Positions 16,810 through 26,458 of a DNA stretch of 64,000 bases are shown piece after piece (positions within the stretch are counted from its first letter, which is position 1; each line of letters begins with the position of its first letter). The stretch is from assembly GCA_934167485.1 (NCBI GenBank), contig CAKPKL010000004.1, positions 69,704 to 133,703 on the forward strand. The letters run 5' to 3'. A program made the translations under genes and the position numbers. The notes under the pieces were generated by a model that ran no database searches, was not told the origin of the DNA, and was given only the letters and a program-made list of their open reading frames with translations. This DNA comes from an uncultured Bacilli bacterium. Its GTDB lineage: Bacteria; Bacillota_I; Bacilli_A; RF39; UBA660.

Positions 16810-17975
16810 TATTTTAATTTTCCTAAAAAACTTTTACCTACAACAGGTGCGTTTACATTAAAATTATCTGCAATAGTAGCGCCTATATCACTAAAACAAT
16901 CTAATTCTTTTAAATGTTTTGGATCTTTAAATGATTTAGAATAAACAAGTACAGGAGTGTTTTCTCTTGTATGATCTGTTCCTCTATATGATGGATCATT
17001 ACCATGATCCGCAGTTATTATAAGTAAGTCATCATCATTTAAATTTTCTTTTATTTCAGGTAAATAATCATCGAATTGTTTTATTGCTTCAGCATATCCT
17101 TTTATATCTCTTCTATGACCATACTTTGAATCAAAATCATTAAGATTAGTAAAACACAATCCATTAAAGTGTTCTTTCTCTGTTTCAAGTAAGCAATTAA
17201 TTCCTTCTAAATTATTTCCTGTATGAGTTGTTTTAGTAATGCCACATCCATTAAATATATCATTAATTTTTCCAATAGCAATTACATCATAACCACTATT
17301 TTTTAAATTATCTAATACAGTATCACCTTCTGGATTTAATGCATAATCTCTTCTATTACCTGTTCTTGTAAAATTACCAGGTTCACCAACATAAGGTCTT
17401 GCAATTATTCTTCCAACCTTCCACTCTTCTTTTAATGTAAGCTCACGAGCTATAGAACAATCCTTATATAATTCTTCTAGTGGAATAATATCTTCATGTG
17501 CAGCTATTTGTAATACAGAATCAGCAGATGTATAGACTATTAAGTCTCCTGTTCTCATTTGTTCTTCACCTAATTGTTTAATTATTTCTGTACCAGATGC
17601 ATTACAATTACCAATTACGTGTCTACCAGTACGTTTTTCTAATTCATCAATCAATTCTTTAGGGAAGCCTGTTTCTGTAAAAGTTCTAAATGGAATTATA
17701 GTACGTATTCCCATCATTTCTAAGTGACCTGTTAATGTATCTTTACCATTTGCTTTTGGATGTGCTTTAGTATAATATGAATCTGTTTTTTTAATATCTT
17801 TAAAACCTACTAAATTTAAAAATCCCATTTTTTCTAAATTTGGATAATCAAGTGGATTATATTTTAAGATATGTCCTAAAGTACTAGCTCCTTCATCATT
17901 CCATTTTTTTGCATCTATTGCCTCCCCTACACCAAGTGAATCTAAAACTATTAAAAATATTCTATTAAATTTCAT
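16809..17975 (-). CDS. deoB: Phosphopentomutase DeoB
   Basis: Interconverts (deoxy)ribose 1- and 5-phosphate in nucleoside salvage. A 388-residue alkaline-phosphatase-superfamily enzyme with VLDSLGVGEAIDA at the N-terminus (metal Asp), DTLTGHLEMMG (phosphorylated Thr region) and the C-terminal TADHGNDPSYRGTDHTRE metal site. Length is exactly that of the family. It is downstream of xerD, as in Bacillus, where deoB follows ripX. Confidence 0.97.
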   Translation of the reverse strand: MKFNRIFLIVLDSLGVGEAIDAKKWNDEGASTLGHILKYNPLDYPNLEKMGFLNLVGFKDIKKTDSYYTKAHPKANGKDTLTGHLEMMGIRTIIPFRTFTETGFPKELIDELEKRTGRHVIGNCNASGTEIIKQLGEEQMRTGDLIVYTSADSVLQIAAHEDIIPLEELYKDCSIARELTLKEEWKVGRIIARPYVGEPGNFTRTGNRRDYALNPEGDTVLDNLKNSGYDVIAIGKINDIFNGCGITKTTHTGNNLEGINCLLETEKEHFNGLCFTNLNDFDSKYGHRRDIKGYAEAIKQFDDYLPEIKENLNDDDLLIITADHGNDPSYRGTDHTRENTPVLVYSKSFKDPKHLKELDCFSDIGATIADNFNVNAPVVGKSFLGKLK

Positions 17976-17992
17976 AAAATCCCTCTTCTCTT

Positions 17993-18871
17993 TTAATTTC
18001 CATGAGGATGATATTCCTCATAATTTTTTCTTAATTCTTCGTTTGTTATATGAGTATATATTTGAGTAGTTGATATATCTGAATGTCCTAATAACTCTTG
18101 TATCGTTCTTAAATCAGCACCATACTTTAACATATGGCTTGCAAAAGAATGTCTAAGTGTATGTGGAGATATATCTTTCTTTATACCTTTTATTCTAGCT
18201 ATTTCTTTTATTATTTTAAAATAAGCTTGTCGAGTTAATCCTAATCCATGATTATTTAAAAATACATATTCGCAAGGCCTTTTTTTTAACATCAACGATC
18301 TATAATCATATATATACTTTTTTAAGTAAAGTGATGCATAATCTCCCATAGGTATAACTCTTTCCTTACTCCCTTTACCAAATGTTCTAATCAAGTCTTC
18401 ACTAAAATCTATATCCTGTAATTTTAAATTAACCAACTCACTTACTCTAAGTCCTGTTGCATACATAAGTTCTAACATTGCCTTATTTCTATAATCATAC
18501 GGAGTTTCTAACTTTATATCTAAAATACTTGCTACCTCATCTTCCGTTAATATATTTGGCAAACTTTTTTTAATTTTAGGCTCATAAAGTACATCACTAG
18601 GATTATCATTTATATATTTTTCTATATTTAAAAATTTATAAAAACTTTTTATGCAAGATATATTTCTTGATATTGACCTACTACTACTTAACTCATTATT
18701 TAAATACTTTACATACTCTTTTAAATCAGTACTTGTTATATCTTTAATATTTTTATTTTTATTAAAAAGACTAAATTTATTTAAATCATTTTTATACGAT
18801 TCAACAGTATTTGTACTATATCCTTTATCAATAATAAGATATCTTAAAAATTCATCTATAAGATTATCCAT
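17993..18871 (-). CDS. xerD: Tyrosine recombinase XerD-like
   Basis: A 292-residue site-specific recombinase that resolves chromosome dimers at dif. The N-terminal SAM-like core-binding domain begins IDEFLRYLIIDKGYS. The catalytic residues are visible: Arg in ATGLRVSEL, HTLRH, GHSD and Tyr in TTQIYTHIT. Its conserved place ahead of deoB supports a housekeeping XerD rather than a mobile-element integrase. It overlaps the upstream zincin gene by 8 bp. Confidence 0.93.
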   Translation of the reverse strand: MDNLIDEFLRYLIIDKGYSTNTVESYKNDLNKFSLFNKNKNIKDITSTDLKEYVKYLNNELSSSRSISRNISCIKSFYKFLNIEKYINDNPSDVLYEPKIKKSLPNILTEDEVASILDIKLETPYDYRNKAMLELMYATGLRVSELVNLKLQDIDFSEDLIRTFGKGSKERVIPMGDYASLYLKKYIYDYRSLMLKKRPCEYVFLNNHGLGLTRQAYFKIIKEIARIKGIKKDISPHTLRHSFASHMLKYGADLRTIQELLGHSDISTTQIYTHITNEELRKNYEEYHPHGN

Positions 18872-19712
18872 AATTTTTATTTATCTTTTTATAATTATTA
18901 TTAATTATATTTATACTATTTTCAATATCTTCTTTTATAGATAAAGGTGTACCTATTACTTTATATTGACCTCTTATAAACCCACAAATAGAACTTATAT
19001 TTTTTATAACCTCTGTTTCAGTTTGAGGTTTAATATTTGCCAACTCACTTACTAATAATTTAATATAAATATCTTTATATTTATTATTAAAATTATGATT
19101 TCTAACTCTTTCAATATGATCTAAATCCATATTTTTTAATATTTCCTCTATATTATTTATATTACCTATTTTATCATAATAAGCTTTAACAACTCTAGGA
19201 AGTCCTCTTTCAAAATATGAATCAATAAGTATATTAAGTGGTACTATATTACTAATAAAACCAATATTATTCATATCATTTTTATAATCTAACATACCAA
19301 AGTTATTATTTTTTAGAATTCTTCTTGTCATATATTCAGTTAATCCTTCATTTAAAGATTTACCATAATCAGAATATAAGTCTTCAAATCCTACTCTATC
19401 ATCTTCTTTAGAAGATACATGTAATAACTCGTGTATAAGCATGTCTTTATAATGTTCACCCATAGCTTCACTTAAGCTAATATACATAGTATTTTCTTTA
19501 CCATCATATAAAGACATTGCTCCAATACTATTTAGTATTTTGTTTATATCACCATTTATGTATTTAATATTCAAATTTTCTAAATTATTACATAAGCCCT
19601 TATATGCATTTGGATATTCATTTATAATAAGACTAGCGCATTCATATATCTTTCCTTTTAAACTGAATGCTATATTAGGATTATCAATAATTAATTGTTT
19701 TATTCTCTCCAT
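18864..19712 (-). CDS. Putative zincin metallopeptidase (HELLH)
   Basis: A 282-residue protein without signal peptide or membrane segment. HELLHVSSKED contains the HExxH zinc motif (about residues 94-98) and SLNEGLTEYMTRR supplies a downstream Glu in the gluzincin style. The family is unrecognised; the resemblance is to uncharacterised intracellular zincins, and an anti-restriction or toxin role cannot be judged. It is the first gene of the zincin-xerD-deoB-alkD-phosphoesterase run. Confidence 0.65.
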   Translation of the reverse strand: MERIKQLIIDNPNIAFSLKGKIYECASLIINEYPNAYKGLCNNLENLNIKYINGDINKILNSIGAMSLYDGKENTMYISLSEAMGEHYKDMLIHELLHVSSKEDDRVGFEDLYSDYGKSLNEGLTEYMTRRILKNNNFGMLDYKNDMNNIGFISNIVPLNILIDSYFERGLPRVVKAYYDKIGNINNIEEILKNMDLDHIERVRNHNFNNKYKDIYIKLLVSELANIKPQTETEVIKNISSICGFIRGQYKVIGTPLSIKEDIENSINIINNNYKKINKNYG

Positions 19713-19791
19713 GTTACCACCTATTATAATTATAACACATTTTTGATATTTTTGATAAAATTTATGATAGAATATTCATGAGGTGGTGTAA

Positions 19792-20994
19792 ATGGAACCA
19801 TTAGCAATCACAATGAGACCTAAATGTCTTAAAAGTGTTATAGGACAAGAACACTTAATAGGTAAAGATAAAGTTTTAACTAATTTAGTTAAGAATAAGA
19901 AACTGTTTTCAATGATTTTATATGGTAAACCTGGTATTGGTAAAACAACAATCGCAACTGCTATAGTAGAAGAATTGGGATTAAAATATAGAATGTTGAA
20001 TGCCACTATAAATAATAAAAAAGATTTTGACATAGTAATTGAAGAAGCAAAAATGTATGGTGAACTTGTAGTTATTATGGATGAAATACATAGGTTAAAT
20101 AAAGATAAACAAGATTTATTATTGCCTTATCTAGAAAATGGTTTAATAATATTAATTGGTATGACAACAGCAAATCCTTATCACTCAATAAATCCAGCAA
20201 TTAGATCTAGATGTCAATTATTTGAATTAAAGGAACTTACAAGTAATGATATTAAAAAAGCTATTAAAAGAGCTATTAAAGAACAACTAAGTGATATTAA
20301 AATAGATAATAAAAGTATTGAATATCTATCAGAAATATCTAGTGGAGATTTAAGATATGCTTATAATTTACTTGAAGTAGCATACTACTCTACTAATAAA
20401 AATGTTACAATTGAAACACTTAAGTCAATAAGCAATAAGCCTAATTTATTTCATGATAAAAATGGGGATGGATATTATGATGTTATAAGTGCTTTTCAAA
20501 AAAGTATTAGAGGCTCTGATGTAGATGCAGCTCTTCACTACCTTGCAAGATTAATTGAAGCAGAAGATTTAGATATAATATATAGAAGAATGAGTGTTAT
20601 AGCTTATGAAGATATAGGTCTTGCAAATCCTAATATGGGATTAAAAGTTGATGCTTGTATAAATGCCTGTGAGAGATTAGGTCTTCCAGAAGCCAGGATA
20701 CCACTTGCTCAAACGGTTATAGAACTCGCATTGTCTCCTAAATCAAACAGTGCATATTTGGCTTTAGATAGTGCATTAAACGATATAAATAAGGGAAATA
20801 CAGGTAATGTACCTAATCATATTAAAACTTCTTCTAAAGATTATAAATATGCTCATGATTATCCAAATCATGTAGTTAAACAACAATACCTACCAGACAA
20901 TTTAATAGGTAGACGATATTATAAACCTGGACCTAATAAAAATGAACAAGTATTAAAAGAAATAAATGATAAATTAAAAGAGATTATTAATTAA
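19792..20994 (+). CDS. rarA: Replication-associated recombination protein A (RarA/MgsA)
   Basis: AAA+ clamp-loader-related ATPase that acts at stalled replication forks. A 400-residue protein with MRPKCLKSVIGQEHLIG, Walker A GKPGIGKTTIA, Walker B VIMDEIHRL, a sensor block TTANP and IRSRCQLFELK, and the C-terminal tetramerisation region (AYEDIGLANP, ALSPKSNSAYLA). It is monocistronic. GAGGTGGTG precedes the start and the start context differs from its leftward neighbours. Confidence 0.96.
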   Translation: MEPLAITMRPKCLKSVIGQEHLIGKDKVLTNLVKNKKLFSMILYGKPGIGKTTIATAIVEELGLKYRMLNATINNKKDFDIVIEEAKMYGELVVIMDEIHRLNKDKQDLLLPYLENGLIILIGMTTANPYHSINPAIRSRCQLFELKELTSNDIKKAIKRAIKEQLSDIKIDNKSIEYLSEISSGDLRYAYNLLEVAYYSTNKNVTIETLKSISNKPNLFHDKNGDGYYDVISAFQKSIRGSDVDAALHYLARLIEAEDLDIIYRRMSVIAYEDIGLANPNMGLKVDACINACERLGLPEARIPLAQTVIELALSPKSNSAYLALDSALNDINKGNTGNVPNHIKTSSKDYKYAHDYPNHVVKQQYLPDNLIGRRYYKPGPNKNEQVLKEINDKLKEIIN

Positions 20995-21002
20995 TCTCTT
21001 TT
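20976..21002. terminator. Bidirectional terminator between rarA and pyk
   Basis: AAAAGAGATTA (20976-20986) pairs with TAATCTCTTTT (20992-21002). The stops of both convergent genes fall in or beside the hairpin. The same 11-nt stem arms recur at 13860-13885. Confidence 0.7.
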
Positions 21003-22407
21003 ATATTTGTTCGATTTTCATAAAATTTGTACTTTTTACTTCAGTATTATTTGGAAAACCACCAGTTATAAGAATAACATCATTTTTTTCTAAATTTATG
21101 AAATCATTAGCTTTATCTTTTGCATCTTCTATTATTTCATCTGTTGATTTATATACATTAGTTACCACTGGATAAACAGCCCAATTAAGCATTAAACTAC
21201 GTGCGACAGATTCACTTGCACATGTCGCAAGTACTAAACTTTTTGGTCTTAAATTACTTACTCGTCTTGCAGATAATCCACTCATAGTAGCTGCCACTAT
21301 AACTTTAGCATCAAGTAAATTTGCAGTTTCAACAACACTAGTTGCAATTGCTCCTCCAATAGTTTTATCTACAAAATCAATATTAATTTTATAATTTAAA
21401 TGGTTTTCAGATTTTTCACATATACTTGCCATATAATGAACAACTAAACTTGGAAATTTACCTGTAGTAGTTTCTCCAGATAACATAACTGCATCTGTAC
21501 CGTTTAGTACAGCATTAGCAATATCACTAACCTCTGCTCTTGTAGGTCTCGAATTCTTTTTCATTGATTCTAACATTTCAGTAGCTACTATAGAAAATTT
21601 ACCTTGCTTATGACATTCTTTAATAATCAATTGTTGTAAGAAAGGAAGTTCTTCCATAGGTGCTTCAACACCTAAATCTCCACGCGCTACCATAATTCCA
21701 TCAGACACTTCAACAATTTCTTTTATATTATCTATTCCAGTTGTACTTTCAATTTTAGAAATAATTTCCATATCTTCTCGATTATTTTCTTTTAATATAC
21801 GTCTAGCTTCTAGGACATCTTCTTTAGTTGACACAAAAGAAAGAGCTAAAAAATCTCCATCATGATTACAAGCATAAACTATATCATTATAATCATAATC
21901 ACTAATAAAAGGAATATCAAGTTTAACTCCAGGTACACTTAAACTTTTTTTGTTACCTAAAACTCCACCATCAATTATTTTACAAGTTACGCCATCTATT
22001 TCTTTAGATATAACCTTTATCTTCATTAAACCATTTTCTAATAATATATCATCACCAATAGATAATGAATCTATCGCACTATCATGATTTACTGAAAATC
22101 TTTCTTCGTTACCAAGTATATTACCTTTAACTACTCTTATGTTTTTACCTTCTTCTAAAGTAATAAAATCATTTTCTAGCATCCCATTTCTAAATTCAGG
22201 ACCCTTAGTGTCATATAATATACCAACAGGTATTTTAGTTATTTCCCTAACTTGTTTTACTGTTCTTACTACATTTTCTTTTTCTTCATCTGTAGCATGT
22301 GAAAAATTTATACGTGCTACATTCATTCCATTTAATACCATCTTACTCATAACATCTACATTACAACTAGATGGACCAATACTACAAATTATTTTTGTTT
22401 TCTTCAT
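21001..22407 (-). CDS. pyk: Pyruvate kinase
   Basis: Final ATP-yielding step of glycolysis, phosphoenolpyruvate to pyruvate. The product begins MKKTKIICSIGPSS and contains NGMNVARINFSHA, the K+/Mg2+ site IISKIESTTGIDNI, VARGDLGVEAP and SGETTTGKFP, then a regulatory C-terminal domain. At 468 residues it is of normal length without the PEP-utilising tail found in Bacillus. ATG 22407 has AGGTGAG; an in-frame upstream extension is leader sequence and is rejected. Confidence 0.97.
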   Translation of the reverse strand: MKKTKIICSIGPSSCNVDVMSKMVLNGMNVARINFSHATDEEKENVVRTVKQVREITKIPVGILYDTKGPEFRNGMLENDFITLEEGKNIRVVKGNILGNEERFSVNHDSAIDSLSIGDDILLENGLMKIKVISKEIDGVTCKIIDGGVLGNKKSLSVPGVKLDIPFISDYDYNDIVYACNHDGDFLALSFVSTKEDVLEARRILKENNREDMEIISKIESTTGIDNIKEIVEVSDGIMVARGDLGVEAPMEELPFLQQLIIKECHKQGKFSIVATEMLESMKKNSRPTRAEVSDIANAVLNGTDAVMLSGETTTGKFPSLVVHYMASICEKSENHLNYKINIDFVDKTIGGAIATSVVETANLLDAKVIVAATMSGLSARRVSNLRPKSLVLATCASESVARSLMLNWAVYPVVTNVYKSTDEIIEDAKDKANDFINLEKNDVILITGGFPNNTEVKSTNFMKIEQI

Positions 22408-22469
22408 ACTTCTCACCTCTAAAACAAAACGACCTTTCCATTTTATCACATTTTTTTGCTTGTTTCAAT

Positions 22470-22492
22470 AAAAAAGATTGAAAATTCAATCT
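22470..22492 (-). terminator. Terminator of holA (leftward)
   Basis: AGATTGAA (22475-22482) and TTCAATCT (22485-22492) form an 8-bp inverted repeat, with a T run on the minus strand at 22475-22469. Confidence 0.6.
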
Positions 22493-22503
22493 CTATTAAT
22501 TTA

Positions 22504-23442
22504 TCACAAACTTAATATAAATAATTCGAGCGCTAATTCCTTATCTTTGGTGCCTGTTTTAATTCCTATATCAAGGTCTGCCAATAAGTCTAAATAATTA
22601 AGTAATACTTTGGGATTATATTTATATCCTGTTGTAATAGCAAGATGTACAGGATATTTATGTACTCCGAGTATCTCTGAAATATTTTCTTCGGTATATC
22701 CTTTTCTAGTTAGTGTAGAAGCTTGATACATAAGTCTAAATTTACTAGCTATAAGGGCTATTATTTTAATAGGTTCTTCATTTATTTTTAATAGTTCTTT
22801 ATAAGTTTTAATTGCATTCTTTTTATTTTTGTTTATTATATCATCTACAAATTTAAATATATCTACATCTATAAATTCAATACAAATATTATCTATATCT
22901 TCTCTAGTAATTATTTTATCATCTATTTTATATATCTTTAATTTTTCAATTTCTTGATATATTATTTCTAAATTATTACCTACTCTTTTAATAAAGTATT
23001 CTATATCACTATTATTTATTTTATAATCATCAAACATAGTTTTAACAGTTTTAGTTATGTATTTTTCTTTGTTAAATTCTTTTATTATTCCATTACTATG
23101 TATTAATTTAACTATTTTTTTTACATTATCAATTTTTTCTTGATCATCTATAAATATTATTATTGTATTTTGATTACTATTTTTTAAATATTCTTCTAAT
23201 AAATCTATATCATCTATTTTTTTTGAAGATGTTCTACTAAATATAAAAGCATTTTCTACTATTATAAGTTTATTATTATCAAAAAGAGATATTGTATTTG
23301 CATCCTCTAATATCTCTTTTATAGTATTAAATTCTAAATCGTATTTAGATATATTAATTTCTTCTATATTAGATTTACTTATTATATTTTTTACTTCTTT
23401 GTCTATTAAAAATTGCTCTTGCCCATATAATAAATAATTCAT
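22504..23442 (-). CDS. holA: DNA polymerase III delta subunit HolA
   Basis: Clamp-loader subunit that opens the sliding clamp. The 312-residue protein begins MNYLLYGQEQFLIDKEV, the usual delta N-terminus. It has the family's low-complexity middle, GNNLEIIYQEIEKL, and the C-terminal helical collar with LLDYLNLLADLDIGIKTG-like ordering (LNYLDLLADLDIGIKTG). It lies directly after smc. Confidence 0.9.
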   Translation of the reverse strand: MNYLLYGQEQFLIDKEVKNIISKSNIEEINISKYDLEFNTIKEILEDANTISLFDNNKLIIVENAFIFSRTSSKKIDDIDLLEEYLKNSNQNTIIIFIDDQEKIDNVKKIVKLIHSNGIIKEFNKEKYITKTVKTMFDDYKINNSDIEYFIKRVGNNLEIIYQEIEKLKIYKIDDKIITREDIDNICIEFIDVDIFKFVDDIINKNKKNAIKTYKELLKINEEPIKIIALIASKFRLMYQASTLTRKGYTEENISEILGVHKYPVHLAITTGYKYNPKVLLNYLDLLADLDIGIKTGTKDKELALELFILSL

Positions 23443-23452
23443 GTTATCACTC

Positions 23453-26395
23453 CTACTTAATTTCTTCTAATTTTACAGAAACTAATTTACTAACTCCTGA
23501 TTCTTGCATAGTAATACCATATAATACATCTACATATTCCATTGTTTTCTTTTTATGTGTTATTACTATAAATTGTGTTTTTTCTTTTAATGAACGTATA
23601 TATTTACCAAATGATTCTACATTTACTTCATCAAGAGCAGCCTCTACTTCATCTAGTATACAAAATGGTACAGGTCTTGATTTTAGTATAGCAAATAATA
23701 AACTGATTGCTGTAAATGTTTTTTCACCACCAGATAATAAACTAATACTTTTTAATGTTTTACCAGGAGGACATGCTTCTATTTCTATGCCTGTTTCAAG
23801 TATGTTAGAACTATCCGTAAGTTTTAATTCTGCATTACCACCATTAAATAATTCTCTAAAAGTTTTTGTAAAGTTTTCCTGAATAATTTTAAAAGTTTTA
23901 ATAAATTCTTGCTTCATCACATTATCCATTTCTTCTATTATCTCTAAAAGAGTTGCTGAAGCACTTGATAAATCTTCTTGTTGATGAATTAAGAATTCAT
24001 ATCTTGAACTTACTCTTTCATATTCTTCTGGTGCCATAGTATTAACTGGGCCGATATCTTTAATTTTTCTTTTTAATGAATTTACTTTATTACGAGCAAT
24101 ATTAACATCTATATCTAGTTTGTATAAACTAATTGCTTTTTCATATGTAATAGTATATGTTTCATTTAATATATTTAAAAGGTTATCTAATTTAACATCA
24201 GCTCTATTTACTTCTATTTCAAGTTCATGTAATTCATTATTTTTCTCATTAAAACTTGCACTTTCTCTTTTTATTGTATATTCAAATTCTTCTAATTCAT
24301 TACTTAATCTTACTCTAGAATTGTTTAAAGCTTCTAAATTAGTTTGAATTCTATTTCTTTTATTTACTGCTTCATAGTATTCTTTTATTACTATATCTTC
24401 TTCCTTAGTAAGTGTTTTATTAATAGAATTTTCTGTATCACTAATTTCATTTGTTATAGATTCTCTTTTCTTATTTAAATCTACAATCATAGAATTTCTA
24501 GAATTAATATACTCTTCTTTATTTATTTTTTCTTTATTAGATAAATACAATTTATCTTCTTGTGCTTTTAAATCATAATCAATTTTATTTAAATCATTTT
24601 CAATATCTTTTTGTAATTTTTCTAATTTTTGATATTCTTTTAAATTATTTTCTAATTCATATTTATCAGTAATAATATTTCTAACATTTACTTTACCACC
24701 TGTAAGAGATCCTCCTACATGTAATACTTCTCCATCAATAGTTACAATTCTATATTTGTAATTTATTTTTTTACTTATAATATTTGCATTATCAATATTA
24801 TCTACTACTATAACATTACCTAATTGATTTTTAATTATATTTGTAAATTTTTTATCATATTTAACTAAATTACTAGCTATATCTATATATCCATGTTCTT
24901 TATTTAAAATACTTAAAGTATCACGATCTATAAGTTTTTCTTTTATTATATTAAGTGGAAAGAATGTTACCCTACCTAAATTATTGTTTTTAAGGTAGTT
25001 TATAGCCTCTTTAGCACTTATCTCATTATCTGTTACTATACAAGAAGAATTAGCCCCTAAAACCACTGAAATAGCCTTAGAATACTTCTCATCTATTTCA
25101 ATTAAAGAACCTATAGAGTTATAAAGTCCTCTTAATTTAGGATTATTTAATACATTTTTAACAGCATAAGGTAAACTTGAGTTATTATCAATATTTTCTC
25201 TTAAAGAATCTATTTTAGTTTTAAGTATATTTAAATTTTTAACATTAGTATTAAGCTTAGATAATAAATCACTCTTATCACTTTTAATTTTTATAATACT
25301 ACTTTCAAAAGTGTCTATATCTTTATTAATTTTACTAATTTCTTCTTTTTCAATATTAATTTCATTGGTATAAGAATTGATAGTATTAGTTATACTTAAT
25401 TCTTCTTCTTTTAAATTTATTAAAGAATTATGAAGAACTACATCATCTACCTCATATTTCTTTCTTTCAAGAATTATTTGCTTTCTAGCATTAATTTTTT
25501 CAACTAATGACGTCATGTTAAGAAGTTCTTGCTGTTGTTCTTTTATTTGCTTGTCTAACTCTGCTATATTCATTTTATATGATGAAGTTTTAGCTTCATT
25601 AGTTGAATTAGAAGTATTTAAATTAATGATTTCTTTTGATAATTCATCTATTTTTTTCTTATTTTCTTGATATTTATAATTAATTTCAGTAATATCGTTA
25701 GCAACCAAAGATATTTCAAGTTCTCTTAATTCATCACTTAAAGAATTAAATTCTTCTGCTTTAATTTTTTGTTCCCTTAATGGTTCTACTTGAACTTCTA
25801 ACTCACTTATAATATCATTTATTCTATTAATATTATCTTTAGTTTTTTCTAACTTTCTTAAAGCCTCTTCTTTTCTTTTTTTATATTTTAATACCCCTGC
25901 AGCCTCTTCAAATATTATCCTTCTATTTTCTGGTTTACTTGATAATATATCATCTATTTTACCTTGAGATATTATATTAAAAGATTCTTTAGCTATACCA
26001 CTATCCATAAGTAAATCATTAATATCTTTTAATCTACATTTTTCTTCATTTATGAAAAATTCATTAGTACCATCTTTATAAAGTCTTCTTCTAATAGCTA
26101 CCTCTTCAAATGATACATTTAAATAATTATCAGAATTGTCAAATATTAAAGTAACAGTTGCGACATTCATAGGATTTCTACTTTTACTACCCGCAAAAAT
26201 TACATCAGTCATACCACCTTCACCACGAAGAGATTTAACAGATTGTTCTCCTAACACCCATCTTACAGCATCTACTACATTACTTTTACCACTACCATTA
26301 GGTCCAACTATTCCAGTTATGTTATTATCTAAATCTATAATTGTATTGTCTGCAAAAGATTTAAAACCTTGTGCGATTATTTTCTTTAAGTACAT
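23453..26395 (-). CDS. smc: Chromosome condensation ATPase SMC (short-arm form)
   Basis: Structural maintenance of chromosomes ATPase, working with ScpA and ScpB to condense and segregate DNA. Walker A is GPNGSGKSNVVDAVRWVLGE, the hinge lies around residues 410-560 (GSLIEIDEKYSKAISVVLGA, then GGSLTGGKV), and the C-terminal signature and Walker B are LSGGEKTFTAIS and CILDEVEAALDE. At 980 residues it is about 200 shorter than the Bacillus protein, the loss being in the coiled-coil arms, similar in size to mycoplasma P115. An extended-match promoter lies 22 bp upstream. Confidence 0.97.
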   Translation of the reverse strand: MYLKKIIAQGFKSFADNTIIDLDNNITGIVGPNGSGKSNVVDAVRWVLGEQSVKSLRGEGGMTDVIFAGSKSRNPMNVATVTLIFDNSDNYLNVSFEEVAIRRRLYKDGTNEFFINEEKCRLKDINDLLMDSGIAKESFNIISQGKIDDILSSKPENRRIIFEEAAGVLKYKKRKEEALRKLEKTKDNINRINDIISELEVQVEPLREQKIKAEEFNSLSDELRELEISLVANDITEINYKYQENKKKIDELSKEIINLNTSNSTNEAKTSSYKMNIAELDKQIKEQQQELLNMTSLVEKINARKQIILERKKYEVDDVVLHNSLINLKEEELSITNTINSYTNEINIEKEEISKINKDIDTFESSIIKIKSDKSDLLSKLNTNVKNLNILKTKIDSLRENIDNNSSLPYAVKNVLNNPKLRGLYNSIGSLIEIDEKYSKAISVVLGANSSCIVTDNEISAKEAINYLKNNNLGRVTFFPLNIIKEKLIDRDTLSILNKEHGYIDIASNLVKYDKKFTNIIKNQLGNVIVVDNIDNANIISKKINYKYRIVTIDGEVLHVGGSLTGGKVNVRNIITDKYELENNLKEYQKLEKLQKDIENDLNKIDYDLKAQEDKLYLSNKEKINKEEYINSRNSMIVDLNKKRESITNEISDTENSINKTLTKEEDIVIKEYYEAVNKRNRIQTNLEALNNSRVRLSNELEEFEYTIKRESASFNEKNNELHELEIEVNRADVKLDNLLNILNETYTITYEKAISLYKLDIDVNIARNKVNSLKRKIKDIGPVNTMAPEEYERVSSRYEFLIHQQEDLSSASATLLEIIEEMDNVMKQEFIKTFKIIQENFTKTFRELFNGGNAELKLTDSSNILETGIEIEACPPGKTLKSISLLSGGEKTFTAISLLFAILKSRPVPFCILDEVEAALDEVNVESFGKYIRSLKEKTQFIVITHKKKTMEYVDVLYGITMQESGVSKLVSVKLEEIK

Positions 26396-26416
26396 CTTAT
26401 CACCTTACTATTTTAT

Positions 26417-26445
26417 ATTATATCAATAATCTCTTTTAATTACAA
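26417..26445 (-). promoter_or_regulatory. Promoter of smc
   Basis: On the minus strand TTGTAA (26445-26440) and TATAAT (26422-26417) are 17 bp apart, just upstream of the smc start. Confidence 0.65.
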
Positions 26446-26458
26446 GAAAAAAAGAATT

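Noticed and set aside
17993..18871. Mobile-element integrase
   Set aside because: Its conserved place before deoB and lack of attachment repeats or phage genes favour housekeeping XerD.
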